Assembly: GCF_016031635.1 (NCBI RefSeq)
Contig: NZ_JACEGD010000026.1
Coordinates: 1 to 64,000, forward strand
From: Bradyrhizobium diversitatis
GTDB taxonomy: Bacteria; Pseudomonadota; Alphaproteobacteria; Rhizobiales; Xanthobacteraceae
Length of the DNA: 64,000 bases
Reading direction: 5' to 3'
Below the pieces are notes generated by a model. The model was not told the DNA's origin. It did not search any database and worked only from the letters and a program-made list of their open reading frames with translations. This document shows positions 50,004 through 59,329 of the stretch, in pieces (the stretch's first letter is position 1; the number at the start of each line of letters is the position of its first letter). The position numbers were made by a program, and so were the translations under genes.

Positions 50004-50456
50004 CTAATCGCAGCGTTGCTGCGCGGGCGTTGGTGCGCCGGTGGCGACGTACTTGCCGTCCTTGATCGTGTACTCGCCGCGCTCGCTGCGATTGTAGATC
50101 GCGCGCAGGCTGCCATCCTTCTGCAATAGAAGTCCGAATTCGCGAGTCTGATGCAGCGAGGGGAAGAACACCATCACGTCGAGCAGGCCCTCGGCGTCGA
50201 CTGTGGCCGACACCACCTCGTTCTCGTCTTTGGCTTCGCCGAAATTGCGCCGGTAAATCACCCGGCCATCCTTCCTGATCTCGTAGCTCAGGAGCGCCCC
50301 CTTGTCGCGGTCTGGCCGGGCCGCGCAATCCACCGCCCACGAGCCGAGCAGGCCCCATTGCTCGACGGTCGCGGCCAGCGTCTCGGCACCGGCCATGGAG
50401 GTGAACGCAACCCACAGCACTACAGCCGCGATCCAGCGGTTCAAACGTCGCATCAT
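50004..50456 (-). CDS. Secreted hypothetical protein
   Basis: A 150-residue protein with signal peptide (RLNRWIAAVVLWVAFTSMAG, cleavage near AGA). The mature part is a beta-rich domain (WGLLGSWAVDCAARPDRDKG, RVIYRRNFGEAKDENEVVSA, YTIKDGKYVATG) with a Cys in the front and one at the end (QQRCD), probably a disulphide. Likely a small periplasmic lipocalin-like fold, stated as inference. Start at ATG 50456 (50453 also possible). Confidence 0.7.
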   Translation of the reverse strand: MMRRLNRWIAAVVLWVAFTSMAGAETLAATVEQWGLLGSWAVDCAARPDRDKGALLSYEIRKDGRVIYRRNFGEAKDENEVVSATVDAEGLLDVMVFFPSLHQTREFGLLLQKDGSLRAIYNRSERGEYTIKDGKYVATGAPTPAQQRCD

Positions 50457-50581
50457 GTCCTGAAAAACCCCGCCTCGAAGACTTCCAAACTGTACCATCG
50501 CGCCCGCGGCCGTTCCACGGCGGCCGGCGATCACTCGTGAATTTGATCCGCGTCAATGAGGCAGCGCATTTCGAGGGTAGG

Positions 50582-50887
50582 ATGGCATTCCCGAAGGCGA
50601 ACGTGGATAGACCAATGCTGAATCAAGTCGTGGATTTTGCGGGCGAAGTGCTGCCGGGGAGCTGTGCCGTACCGCCTTATTCCGAGGCCGCGTTTCTGAC
50701 CGAGCTGGGCGATCGCTTGCGGTCCTCGCGCATGCGCTGCGATCTCTCGCGCCGCGAGCTGGCCCGCCGCTCCGGAATCTCCGAGCGCTATATCGCCCAG
50801 ATCGAGGCCGGCAAGGGCAACGTCTCGATCGTCCTGTTGCTGCGGCTGGCTTCCGCGATCCACGGCAGCCAGCCCCAGGCGGCCTGA
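50582..50887 (+). CDS. Short XRE-type regulator, BoxR-like N-terminal domain
   Basis: A 101-residue protein. The helix-turn-helix at about 40-95 (FLTELGDRLRSSRM, LSRRELARRSGISERYIAQI, EAGKGNVSIVLLLRLA) is like that of BoxR-type regulators, which normally carry a shikimate-kinase-like domain behind it. Here the protein ends soon after the helix-turn-helix. Starts at 50582 (after gagggtagg), 50615 or GTG 50537 are possible. It is convergent with the aminotransferase gene (2-base gap). Confidence 0.75.
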   Translation: MAFPKANVDRPMLNQVVDFAGEVLPGSCAVPPYSEAAFLTELGDRLRSSRMRCDLSRRELARRSGISERYIAQIEAGKGNVSIVLLLRLASAIHGSQPQAA

Positions 50888-50889
50888 TA

Positions 50890-52122
50890 TCAGGCCCGCT
50901 TCTCCACATTGGCGCTGCGGGCCGGCACGCCGAACTCCTTGCGGCAGACCTCGGCCAGCACGGCGACGCCCTCGCGGATCTGCTGATGCGTGGGGCTTGC
51001 AAAGCACAGCCGCAGTCGCGAGCTGGAATGGCCCCTGTTGGTCGACCATTCCGGCCCCGGATTGATCGAGACGCCGGCGGCAAGCGCGGCCTGATACAGC
51101 TTCAGCGTATCGACCTGGTCGGGCAGCTTCACCCACAGGAAGATTCCGCCCTTGGGCTCCTCGAACTCGGCGGCCGTCCCGAACTGCTCGTTGAGCGCTT
51201 CCATCAGCGTGTCGAGCTTGGTGCGCAACGCCTTCGTCAGGGCCGGTACGTGGGTCGAAAAATGCGGCCTGCAATAGGTGGCGAGCACCATCTGCTCGAG
51301 CGCGCCGGACCCGGCATCTGTCTTCAGCGACAGCATCCGCGACATCACCTCCCAGGGCGCGACGATGAAGCCGACGCGCAGCGCCGGCGCGATCGACTTC
51401 GAGAACGAGCCGATATGGATCACGCCGCCGTTCGGACTCATCGCGTAGATCGCCGGCGGCCGCTGCCCTGACCACACGAGGTCGGCATAGCAATCGTCCT
51501 CGAAGATGGGGACGCCGTATTCGGCCGCGAGCCGCACCAGCTCAGTGCGCCGGCTCTCGGGCATGATGCTGCCGGTGGGGTTCTGCACCGTTGGAATTGT
51601 GTAGATGTATTTCGGGCGGATGCCGCGGCTCTTCAGGTCGGCCAGCGTGGAGGCCAGCACGTCCATGCGCATGCCGTCCTTGTCGAGGGGAATGCCGACG
51701 ACGTTGACACCGAGCCGCGCCAGGCGGTTCAGCGAGCCCTGATAGCTCTCCTGCTCGAAGATCACGGTGTCACCGCGTGCCAGCAGCGCGGCGTTGACGA
51801 GATCGAGCGCCTGGAGGGAGCCCGAGACGATCAGCAGATCGTCCACCGTGCAGGTGATACCGGCATCGCGCTTGAGCTTCGTCACCAGGAATTCGCGCAA
51901 CGGGAGGTAGCCCTGCGGACCGTGTGCCAGACCGTAAGTGGCGAGCGAGCGGCCCTCGCGCCGCAGCACCGTGTTGGTCGCTTCGATCAGCTCGTCGAGC
52001 GGCACCTGTTCGGAATCATTGTTGCCGCCGACGAAGCTGTATTTGGCAAGGCCCGTCCAGCGCGCAGAGGGGGCCGGCAGCCCTGCCGGAAACAGGGGTG
52101 CGAAATCGAAGCTGGACGTCAT
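50890..52122 (-). CDS. PLP-dependent aminotransferase (MocR/2-aminoadipate type, no HTH)
   Basis: A 410-residue fold type I aminotransferase. The PLP lysine is in HIGSFSKSIAPALRVG, the Asp/Tyr motif in FEDDCYADL, and IYTIPTVQNPTGS is the substrate-side motif. It resembles the catalytic domain of MocR regulators and LysN (2-aminoadipate) transaminases, but has no GntR domain in front. Start ATG 52122. The neighbouring short XRE protein is on the other strand, convergent. Confidence 0.88.
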   Translation of the reverse strand: MTSSFDFAPLFPAGLPAPSARWTGLAKYSFVGGNNDSEQVPLDELIEATNTVLRREGRSLATYGLAHGPQGYLPLREFLVTKLKRDAGITCTVDDLLIVSGSLQALDLVNAALLARGDTVIFEQESYQGSLNRLARLGVNVVGIPLDKDGMRMDVLASTLADLKSRGIRPKYIYTIPTVQNPTGSIMPESRRTELVRLAAEYGVPIFEDDCYADLVWSGQRPPAIYAMSPNGGVIHIGSFSKSIAPALRVGFIVAPWEVMSRMLSLKTDAGSGALEQMVLATYCRPHFSTHVPALTKALRTKLDTLMEALNEQFGTAAEFEEPKGGIFLWVKLPDQVDTLKLYQAALAAGVSINPGPEWSTNRGHSSSRLRLCFASPTHQQIREGVAVLAEVCRKEFGVPARSANVEKRA

Positions 52123-52174
52123 GGGAGCGTTCCTCGTTTTGTTCTTGTTGAGCGGCGGCTTTGCACCGGCCGCC

Positions 52175-52702
52175 TTACTTCTTGCCGGCCGTCCTGGTTG
52201 GGCGGCCCTGGCTGATGAAAGCGTAATGCGCATTGGCGATGCCGCCAACCATGAGGGCCTCGACCACCGGCTCGGCGATCTCCCCCGTGGCGGCCCAGTC
52301 GACCAGGAAGTTGGCCCCGGTCCCGCCGCGCACGTCATCGGTCGGAATGAAGATCGAGACGGTGGCGAGCGGCCTCAACGCCACCGGCGCCTTCAAATAG
52401 CTCTCGACCTGCTTGCCTGCGGTGTCGAAATAGGCGATGCGTTTGACGACCAGCGGCTGGGTCTCGGAGGCGTTGTGCACGCTCAAGGTCACCGAGAAAT
52501 CGACGCGCAGCTTGCCCTGGCTCATCGCGACGCTGGAATAGGCGGGCACGTAGAACCCACCGGAAACGGCGAGGTCCTCCTTCGGCAGAGCGGTGAGCGA
52601 ATCGGCAAAGTTTTGTTCGATATTGACCTTGGATTGCGCTGTGAGCGAATCGGCGAAGGCGAGGGGACCCAGCAGCATGGCTGCGACGAGCCCTCTCCGC
52701 AT
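52175..52702 (-). CDS. Exported DUF3124 protein
   Basis: A 175-residue protein with an N-terminal signal (RRGLVAAMLLGPLAFADSLT). DUF3124 features: FYVPAYSSVAMSQGKLRVDF, SVTLSVHNASETQPLVVKRI, AYFDTAGKQVESYL, and VDWAATGEIAEPVVEALMVG. Probably periplasmic, beta-sandwich. The promoter side faces the divergent CPA2 antiporter, suggesting the two may be regulated together. Confidence 0.78.
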   Translation of the reverse strand: MRRGLVAAMLLGPLAFADSLTAQSKVNIEQNFADSLTALPKEDLAVSGGFYVPAYSSVAMSQGKLRVDFSVTLSVHNASETQPLVVKRIAYFDTAGKQVESYLKAPVALRPLATVSIFIPTDDVRGGTGANFLVDWAATGEIAEPVVEALMVGGIANAHYAFISQGRPTRTAGKK

Positions 52703-52769
52703 GTGACGAATTGCTCGCTTGCCGCACCGCAACCCGCCTCTAGGGTGCGGCAAAACGGACCAATTAGGC

Positions 52770-54500
52770 ATGCACGAGCTCATTCGCGACATCACTCTCT
52801 CAATCCTGTTTGCCTGGATGCTGGGCCTGCTCGCCCATTTCTCCCGGCAACCGCTGATCCTGGCCTACCTTATCGCCGGCTTCTGCATAGGTCCATTCGG
52901 CGCCGGCTGGGTCCATTCGCAGGAATCGATCAGCGTCATCTCCGAGCTCGGCCTGATTTTCATGCTGTTCATGATTGGGCTCGAAATCGACCTGAAGAAG
53001 ATCGTGCGGGCAGGGCGGGTGATCCTGTTCGCGGCGGGCAGCCAGCTGCTCGGCGGCTGTCTGCTTGGCGTTCTGTTCTTCGTCGGCATCGGCCTGTCGA
53101 TCGGCGGCGGGCATTTCGATGCGGTCTATCTCTGCGTCGCCTGCGCGCTGTCCAGCACGGTCATCATCGTCAAGGTGCTCTATGAGAAACGCGAGCTCGA
53201 TACGCTGCCGGGCCGCATCACCCTCGGCGTCCTGGTGCTCCAGGACATCTTCGCGATTCTATTCCTGGCAGTGCAGCCGAGCCTGGCCAATCTGCAGGTC
53301 ACCGTCATCCTGCTCTCGATCGGCCGCGTCGCTGTGCTGGTTGCCGCCGCGCTTCTGGTCAGCCGCTACGTGCTGCCGCGCCTGTTCCACCAGATCGCCC
53401 GGCGGCCCGAGCTGATCCTGCTCGGCGCGCTGGCCTGGTGCTTTCTCGTCGCCGAAATGGCCGAGCGGCTGTCGCTGTCGCGCGAGATGGGGGCACTGAT
53501 TGCCGGCGTGTCGCTCTCGACCTTCCCTTACGCCCTCGACGTGACCGCCAAGGTCACCACGCTGCGCGACTTCTTCATCACGCTGTTCTTTGTCGCGCTG
53601 GGGATGACCATCCCCGTGCCCGGCCTCTCGGTGATCGGACTTGCCTTGATGATCGCGGCGTTCACGGTGGCGAGCCGCCTCGTCACTACCTTCACCCCGC
53701 TCTACCTGATGAAGCAGGGCCTGCGAGCCAGCCTGTTGCCGGCGCTGAACCTCGCGCAGATCTCCGAGTTCTCACTGGTGGTGATCCAGACCGGTATCGC
53801 CGACCACCATATCGCCGCGGAGACGGCAAATGCCGCCTCCTTCGCCTTCGTGGTGCTGGCAGTGCTCTCGACCTTCGTGATGACCCGCAGCGACGAGATC
53901 ACCCGCTGGGCGATCGGCCCCCTGAAGCGGATCGGCCTGCGCGACCTCGACCATGGCAACGGCCATGCCGAGGACGGGCACGAGGGCGGCCATGGCGAAG
54001 CCCGCCGCGTCGTGATCCTCGGCTTTTTCCGCGCCGCGAGCGCGCTGCTGGCCGAGATCGAGCGGCAGGCGCCGGTGCTGCTGGAGCAGATCACGGTGGT
54101 CGACTTCAACCCCAATGTGTACCAGACCCTGCTTTCGCGCGGCCTGCACGTGATCTATGGCGACATCAGCAATGTCGATACGCTGCTCCATGCCGGCATC
54201 GGCAAGTCCGAGATGATCATCCTCAGCGTGCCGGATTCGCTGCTGAAGGGCGCCACCAACGAGAAGCTGGTCCGCCACGTCCGCGCGCTCAATCCGACCG
54301 CGCTGATCGTCGCCACGGCCGACCTCCTGGCCGACGTCGGGGCGCTCTACGAGGCCGGCGCCAGCTACGTCACCGTGACCCGGCTCAGCGACGCCCATGA
54401 GTTGTTTACCGTGATCGAAGCCGCCCAGGCCGGCCTGCTCGCCGACAAGCGTGCCGAACTCGATCAGCGGCTCGGCGAGCGGCGCGAGGTGCTGCCCTGA
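52770..54500 (+). CDS. Monovalent cation:proton antiporter-2 (KefB type) with TrkA-N domain
   Basis: A 576-residue protein. About 12 hydrophobic helices in residues 1-390, with the CPA2 marks (FMLFMIGLEIDLKKI, ACALSSTVIIVKVL, FFVALGMTIPVPG), then a cytosolic TrkA-N/RCK domain from about residue 415 (RRVVILGFFRAASALL, then DFNPNVYQTLLSRGLHVIYG, DISNVDTLL). A His/Gly-rich linker (HGNGHAEDGHEGGHGEA) joins the parts. Exchanges K+ or Na+ for H+, gated by nucleotides. ATG 52770. Confidence 0.92.
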   Translation: MHELIRDITLSILFAWMLGLLAHFSRQPLILAYLIAGFCIGPFGAGWVHSQESISVISELGLIFMLFMIGLEIDLKKIVRAGRVILFAAGSQLLGGCLLGVLFFVGIGLSIGGGHFDAVYLCVACALSSTVIIVKVLYEKRELDTLPGRITLGVLVLQDIFAILFLAVQPSLANLQVTVILLSIGRVAVLVAAALLVSRYVLPRLFHQIARRPELILLGALAWCFLVAEMAERLSLSREMGALIAGVSLSTFPYALDVTAKVTTLRDFFITLFFVALGMTIPVPGLSVIGLALMIAAFTVASRLVTTFTPLYLMKQGLRASLLPALNLAQISEFSLVVIQTGIADHHIAAETANAASFAFVVLAVLSTFVMTRSDEITRWAIGPLKRIGLRDLDHGNGHAEDGHEGGHGEARRVVILGFFRAASALLAEIERQAPVLLEQITVVDFNPNVYQTLLSRGLHVIYGDISNVDTLLHAGIGKSEMIILSVPDSLLKGATNEKLVRHVRALNPTALIVATADLLADVGALYEAGASYVTVTRLSDAHELFTVIEAAQAGLLADKRAELDQRLGERREVLP

Positions 54501-54689
54501 CGGCGTCCGGCCGCCTTCCTTGCGGGCCCTGCGCGCCTATATCCCTGGTATCTTCGGTGCAAGCCTGAAACCGCGTGGACGGGCCTGTCCCGGGGCATAT
54601 GCGGTTGCGTCCAGGACACTAGCGCCCCGGGCCAAGTCCAGCTAAGGCGTCCGGCTGAGCCTCCGGCCCATAACCGATAGAGATTGGGA

Positions 54690-55766
54690 ATGCCCGATAC
54701 CGTCCAGGAAGTCTTGCAGGCCTTTGCCCGGGGGGAGCTCGTGGTCGTCACCGACGACGAGGACCGCGAGGGCGAGGGCGATCTGATCGTCGCAGCCTCG
54801 CTCTGCACCGCCGACAAGATGGCCTTCATCATCCGCCATACCTCCGGCATCGTCTGCGCTCCCGTGACGACCGAGGACGCGCGCCGCCTGCGGCTCGATC
54901 CGATGGTCGCCCACAACGATTCCGCGCACACCACCGCGTTCACGGTCTCGATCGACTACAAACCCGATGGCGGCACCGGCATCTCCGCCGAGGAGCGCGC
55001 CTCGTGCTGCCGCGCGCTCGCCAATCCCAATGTCGGCGCCCACGACTTCGCCCGGCCCGGCCACATCTTCCCGCTGATCGCCAAGGACGGCGGCGTGCTG
55101 CTGCGCTCCGGCCATACTGAGGCTGCCGTGGACCTCTGCAAGCTCTCGGGCCTGCCGCCGGTCGGCGTCATCAGCGAGCTCATGAACGACGATGGCAGCG
55201 TGATGAAGGGCGAGCAGGTCGCCCGCTTCGCCGCCCAGCACAAGCTCAGGCACGTCACCATCGCGGATATGATCGCCTACCGCCAGGCGCGCGAAAAGCT
55301 GATCGAGCGGGTCTCGACCTTCGTCACCGACAGCCCGATCGGCCCCTTGCAGGGCTATGCCTACCGCTCGCCGTTCGATTCCATCGCTCACGTCGCCTTC
55401 GTCTATAACGGCGTCGGTGACGGCAAGAACGTGCTGACGCGCTTCCACAAGCCGAACATCGTCAAGGACACCTTCACCGGTCACAAGCGCATGGCGGCCG
55501 TGCTCGAACATTTCAAGAAATCGGGCCGCGGCGTGCTGGTCTACTTGCGGGATGGTGCGGCCGGCGTCCCCGTGGCGCCGCTGCCGGACGAGTCGTCGAC
55601 GGAAGCCGACCGCAACCGCCAGTGGCGCGAGGTCGGCGTCGGCGCGCAGATCCTGCGCGACCTCGGCGTCACCTCGATCCGGCATCTCACCTCCTCGGTG
55701 CACGACTACAAGGGTCTGTCCGGCTTCGGCATCGAGATCGTCGCCAACGAGCAGCTCGAAAGCTGA
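54690..55766 (+). CDS. ribB: 3,4-dihydroxy-2-butanone-4-phosphate synthase (RibB) with degenerate GTP cyclohydrolase II domain
   Basis: A 358-residue protein. Residues 1-205 are the DHBP synthase domain: DDEDREGEGDLIVAASL, RPGHIFPLIAKDGGVLLRSG, and HTEAAVDLCKLSGL. The C-terminal part (about 210-358) has the fold of GTP cyclohydrolase II but lacks its three zinc Cys (the expected position reads TRFHKPNIVKDTFTGHKR). So this is the single-function RibBX form; a separate RibA must exist. ATG 54690; no certain FMN riboswitch upstream. Confidence 0.9.
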   Translation: MPDTVQEVLQAFARGELVVVTDDEDREGEGDLIVAASLCTADKMAFIIRHTSGIVCAPVTTEDARRLRLDPMVAHNDSAHTTAFTVSIDYKPDGGTGISAEERASCCRALANPNVGAHDFARPGHIFPLIAKDGGVLLRSGHTEAAVDLCKLSGLPPVGVISELMNDDGSVMKGEQVARFAAQHKLRHVTIADMIAYRQAREKLIERVSTFVTDSPIGPLQGYAYRSPFDSIAHVAFVYNGVGDGKNVLTRFHKPNIVKDTFTGHKRMAAVLEHFKKSGRGVLVYLRDGAAGVPVAPLPDESSTEADRNRQWREVGVGAQILRDLGVTSIRHLTSSVHDYKGLSGFGIEIVANEQLES

Positions 55767-55897
55767 CCACAACGTTTCCAGGTTCACGCCGTGGCGCGAG
55801 CCGGAATGAACGAAACCAGGATGCAATTGAACTTGTTGCCGCGGCGCTTTAGTTTGTCGGGCAATTATTGACGGAACCAGACGCGAAAGGACGTTTC

Positions 55898-57112
55898 ATG
55901 AGCGTGCGCCCTCAGGCCAAGGACAAGCCGGCTGCGGCTTCTTTCCAGTGGGACGATCCATTCCTGCTCGACGAGCAGCTGACCGAAGACGAGCGCATGG
56001 TGCGCGATACCGCCCGCGCCTATGCCCAGGACAAGCTGTTGCCGCGGGTTGCCAAGGCCTATCTCGAAGAGAAGACCGATCGCGAGATCTTCAATGAGAT
56101 GGGCGAGCTTGGCCTGATCGGCATCACGCTGCCCGAGGAATATGGTTGCGCGAATGCGAGCTACGTTGCCTATGGCCTCGTCGCACGCGAGATCGAGCGG
56201 GTCGATTCCGGCTATCGCTCGATGAACTCGGTGCAGTCCTCGCTGGTGATGTACCCGATCTACGCCTATGGCGACGAGAACCAGCGCAAGAAGTACCTGC
56301 CGAAGCTCGCCAGCGGCGAGTGGGTCGGCTGCTTCGGCCTGACGGAGCCTGACGCCGGCTCCGATCCCGCCGGCATGAAGACCCGCGCGGAGAAGGTTTC
56401 GGACGGCTATCGCCTCACCGGCAGCAAGATGTGGATCTCGAACGCGCCGATCGCCGACGTGTTCGTGGTCTGGGCCAAGTCGGCCGCGCACGACAACCAG
56501 ATCCGCGGCTTCGTGCTGGAAAAGGGCATGAAGGGCCTGTCGGCGCCGAAGATCGGCGGCAAGCTGTCCCTGCGCGCCTCGATCACCGGCGAAGTCGTGA
56601 TGGATGGCGTCGTCGTTCCGGAAGACGCCCTGCTGCCCAACGTCTCCGGCCTGAAGGGCCCGTTCGGCTGCCTCAACCGCGCCCGCTACGGCATCTCCTG
56701 GGGTGCGTTGGGGGCCGCCGAGGACTGCATGCATCGCGCCCGCCAGTACACGCTCGACCGCAAGCAGTTCGGCAAGCCGCTCGCCGCGACCCAGCTGGTG
56801 CAGAAGAAGCTCGCCGACATGGAGACCGAGATCGCGCTCGGCTTGCAGGGCTCGCTGCGCGTCGGTCGCTTGATGGACGAGGGCAAGTTCGCGCCCGAGA
56901 TGATCTCGATCATGAAGCGCAACAATTGCGGCAAGGCCCTCGATATCGCCCGCACCGCCCGTGACATGCACGGCGGCAACGGCATCTCGATCGAATATCA
57001 CGTGATGCGCCACGTCCATAACCTCGAAACGGTCAACACCTACGAGGGCACCCACGACGTCCACGCCCTGATCCTGGGCCGTGCGATCACGGGCATTCAG
57101 GCGTTTTTCTGA
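55898..57112 (+). CDS. gcdH: Glutaryl-CoA dehydrogenase
   Basis: A 404-residue acyl-CoA dehydrogenase. The GCD-specific pattern [17 protein letters not shown] and [20 protein letters not shown] is present, along with [35 protein letters not shown] and the catalytic base Glu383 in [12 protein letters not shown]. Converts glutaryl-CoA to crotonyl-CoA plus CO2 in lysine/tryptophan breakdown. Start ATG 55898; the in-frame TTG 30 bases upstream is less likely. Confidence 0.93.
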   Translation: MSVRPQAKDKPAAASFQWDDPFLLDEQLTEDERMVRDTARAYAQDKLLPRVAKAYLEEKTDREIFNEMGELGLIGITLPEEYGCANASYVAYGLVAREIERVDSGYRSMNSVQSSLVMYPIYAYGDENQRKKYLPKLASGEWVGCFGLTEPDAGSDPAGMKTRAEKVSDGYRLTGSKMWISNAPIADVFVVWAKSAAHDNQIRGFVLEKGMKGLSAPKIGGKLSLRASITGEVVMDGVVVPEDALLPNVSGLKGPFGCLNRARYGISWGALGAAEDCMHRARQYTLDRKQFGKPLAATQLVQKKLADMETEIALGLQGSLRVGRLMDEGKFAPEMISIMKRNNCGKALDIARTARDMHGGNGISIEYHVMRHVHNLETVNTYEGTHDVHALILGRAITGIQAFF

Positions 57113-57122
57113 TTTGGTTCTC

Positions 57123-57227
57123 CGTCATTCCGGGGCGCGCGAAGCGCGAACCCGGAATCTCGGGCCGCATTATTCCTGTTCAATCGAGATTCCGGGTTTG
57201 GCCCTGACGGGCCATCCCGGAATGACG
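57123..57227. repeat. Palindromic repeat ('cgtcattccggg' class)
   Basis: Outer arms CGTCATTCCGGG / CCCGGAATGACG, as at 10619 and 59189. Inside, ggaatctcg and cgagattcc pair. It fills the gap between the gcdH-like gene and the MBL gene. Confidence 0.85.
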
Positions 57228-57248
57228 TCAAAGAACAAAGAAGAAGCC

Positions 57249-58166
57249 ATGTCCGATAACGACGACGTCCCGTTCAATCGCAACTTTCCGCTGAAGCCCG
57301 GCATCGTCGAGGAGGTCCGCCCCGGCGTGCGGCGCGTGCTCTGCAACAATCCGAGCCCGTTCACCTTCACGGGCACGGTCAGCTACATCGTCGGCGAGGG
57401 CAATGTCGCGATCATCGATCCCGGTCCGGACGATGAGGCGCATGCGGCTGCGCTGCTCGATGCCGTGCGCGGCGAGACGGTGAGCCATATCTTCGTCACC
57501 CATACCCATCGCGACCATTCGCCGAACACCGCGCGCATCAAGCAGGCGACAGGTGCGCCGGTCTATGCCGAAGGCCCGCATCGCGCCTCGCGCCCGCGCT
57601 TCGAGAGCGAGAAGCACAATCCGGAATCCGGCGTCGACCGCGATTTTGCGCCAGACGTCAACCTCGCACACGGCGACGTCGTCGAAGGCGACGGCTGGCG
57701 GCTCGAGGCCGTGGCGACGCCCGGCCACACGGCCAATCATCTGGCATTCGCCTGGCCCGAGCGAAAGTTCAACTTCGTCGGCGATCACGTGATGGGCTGG
57801 TCGACCTCCATCGTGGCGCCGCCCGACGGCTCGATGATCGACTACATGGATTCGCTGGAGCGGCTCGCGGCGCGCGAGGAGGATCTCTATTTCTCAGGCC
57901 ACGGCCCCGAGATCCCCGAGGGCCAGCGCTTCGTGCGCTTCCTGATCCGTCACCGCAAGGCGCGTGAGGCCTCGATCCTGCACCGCCTCGCCAAGGGCGA
58001 GACCGACATCCCGACGATGGTCCGCGCGATCTATATCGGTATCGATCCGAGGCTGACGACGGCCGCCGGCTACTCCGTGCTGGCGCACCTCGAAGACCTG
58101 GTCGCACGCGGCGTGGTCGCGACCGATGGCGATCCCGTGATCGGCGGGACGTATCGGCTGGCCTAG
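57249..58166 (+). CDS. MBL-fold metallo-hydrolase (LACTB2-like)
   Basis: A 305-residue metallo-beta-lactamase-fold hydrolase. Metal ligands are in THTHRDH (His85, His87, Asp89, His90), TPGHTANH, and FVGDHVMGW with a late SGHGPEI. A winged-helix-like C-terminal region (TMVRAIYIGIDPRLTTAAGY) matches the LACTB2/RNase-Z-like group. Substrate unknown; thioester or nucleic-acid hydrolysis have been found in relatives. ATG 57249; an earlier in-frame ATG at 57081 lies in gcdH. Confidence 0.88.
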   Translation: MSDNDDVPFNRNFPLKPGIVEEVRPGVRRVLCNNPSPFTFTGTVSYIVGEGNVAIIDPGPDDEAHAAALLDAVRGETVSHIFVTHTHRDHSPNTARIKQATGAPVYAEGPHRASRPRFESEKHNPESGVDRDFAPDVNLAHGDVVEGDGWRLEAVATPGHTANHLAFAWPERKFNFVGDHVMGWSTSIVAPPDGSMIDYMDSLERLAAREEDLYFSGHGPEIPEGQRFVRFLIRHRKAREASILHRLAKGETDIPTMVRAIYIGIDPRLTTAAGYSVLAHLEDLVARGVVATDGDPVIGGTYRLA

Positions 58167-58226
58167 GGGCGAATGGCGAATAGGGAGTGGCGAATTGCGT
58201 TTCTCTATTCGCCACTCGCCAATTCG

Positions 58227-59081
58227 CTATTTTTTCACCGTCTTCGCCGGCGCCTTGGGCGGCGCGACCGGCGTCTTCTTCACCGGCTTGAGCGCGTCGG
58301 CATCGGCGGCGGTGTTGAGGTCGTCGATGAACTTCTTGACGCGCGCGGCGTTGCTGCCGAGATCGCTGTCGAAATTGCGCGAGGCGGAGCGCATGTCGAC
58401 CCGGGAATAATCGCCATCCGGCACGACCCTTATCGAAACGTCCTCGCGAAAACCCATGATCGGCGTGCGCGCCACCGCCTCGATGCGGCCGATGCGGCGC
58501 GGCGGCTGCGGCGCGCGCTCGTCGATGACGATCCATTTGCGCTTGTGCACGAGCTGGAGCGCGATTGCATAGGCGCGGTCGACGGAAATCTCGAGCTCGA
58601 CGGGCACGATTTCGGGATAGAAGCGGCGCTGCTGCTCCGCCGAGTAGAGGCCGGCATAGACCGCGGTATTGGTGCCCTCGCCGGTGCGCAGTCGCGCCAT
58701 CGCGTCGAAGCGCGGCGGATCGATCGGGTCGGTGGTGATGTCGTAGATGGACGGCAGCTTGCGATATTGAAAGGCCAGATAGGCGGGATAGGCGAGGATC
58801 GCGCCGTCGATCAGGAAGGCGAGCAGGATGCGCGCCATGCCCCGCGAGCCGTTCTGCCAGATCGCGGCAAAGCCCGCGAGCCCGAACAAGATCGAGAGGC
58901 CTGATATCGCGAGCCCCCCGAAGAAAGTCGCAAGCGCCGGTTTCGGCTCCAGGAAATCGAAGCGGACGACGATGACCGACACCACCACCGCCACCACCGC
59001 GAACACGGCCAGATTGCGCGCCCAGCTCGCCAGGCTGGACACGGGCTCCGACTGGTAAGGAGCGGAAAACCTGCGGGCCAT
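58227..59081 (-). CDS. DUF1499 membrane protein
   Basis: A 284-residue protein. Three hydrophobic segments in residues 20-105 (NLAVFAVVAVVVSVIVVRFD; GGLAISGLSILFGLAGFAAI; RILLAFLIDGAILAYPAYLA), then a soluble DUF1499 domain (DITTDPIDPPRFDAMARLRT and GFREDVSIRVVPDGDYSRVD). Basic Pro/Lys tail (KKTPVAPPKAPAKTVKK). Function unknown. A small inverted-repeat stretch with a TATTTTTT run (58167-58226) sits between this and the MBL gene and may terminate both. Confidence 0.85.
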   Translation of the reverse strand: MARRFSAPYQSEPVSSLASWARNLAVFAVVAVVVSVIVVRFDFLEPKPALATFFGGLAISGLSILFGLAGFAAIWQNGSRGMARILLAFLIDGAILAYPAYLAFQYRKLPSIYDITTDPIDPPRFDAMARLRTGEGTNTAVYAGLYSAEQQRRFYPEIVPVELEISVDRAYAIALQLVHKRKWIVIDERAPQPPRRIGRIEAVARTPIMGFREDVSIRVVPDGDYSRVDMRSASRNFDSDLGSNAARVKKFIDDLNTAADADALKPVKKTPVAPPKAPAKTVKK

Positions 59082-59188
59082 CGGGTGAGCTCTGCCGGGG
59101 TTGGCGATGCCGGCCGATCTGGCGCGACGATGGTTTGTTGAGACCACGGCGCGGCGGCAAATTCAAGGGAGACCGGACTGTTACTGCC

Positions 59189-59314
59189 CGTCATTCCGGG
59201 GCGATGCGGAGCACTCGAACTCAGGTGCGCCCTCGCGCACCTGAGAATCTCGAGATTCCCCGGTGCGCAATTGCGCACCTGAGGTCTGGTCCTTCGGACC
59301 ATCCCGGAATGACG
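59189..59314. repeat. Compound palindromic repeat ('cgtcattccggg' class)
   Basis: Outer arms CGTCATTCCGGG / CCCGGAATGACG. Two inner palindromes, TCAGGTGCGC-cctc-GCGCACCTGA and a similar ggtgcgcaattgcgcacc, show that the same inner unit occurs twice. It lies between two minus-strand genes. Confidence 0.85.
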
Positions 59315-59329
59315 TAGCTTGCTGTGCCG

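Noticed and set aside
54501-54689. FMN riboswitch before ribB
   Set aside because: A 'tatcttcggtgcaagcctgaaa' stretch recalls the riboswitch start, but the conserved ACCGGCGG and closing arms are not present. A covariance search (RF00050) would decide.
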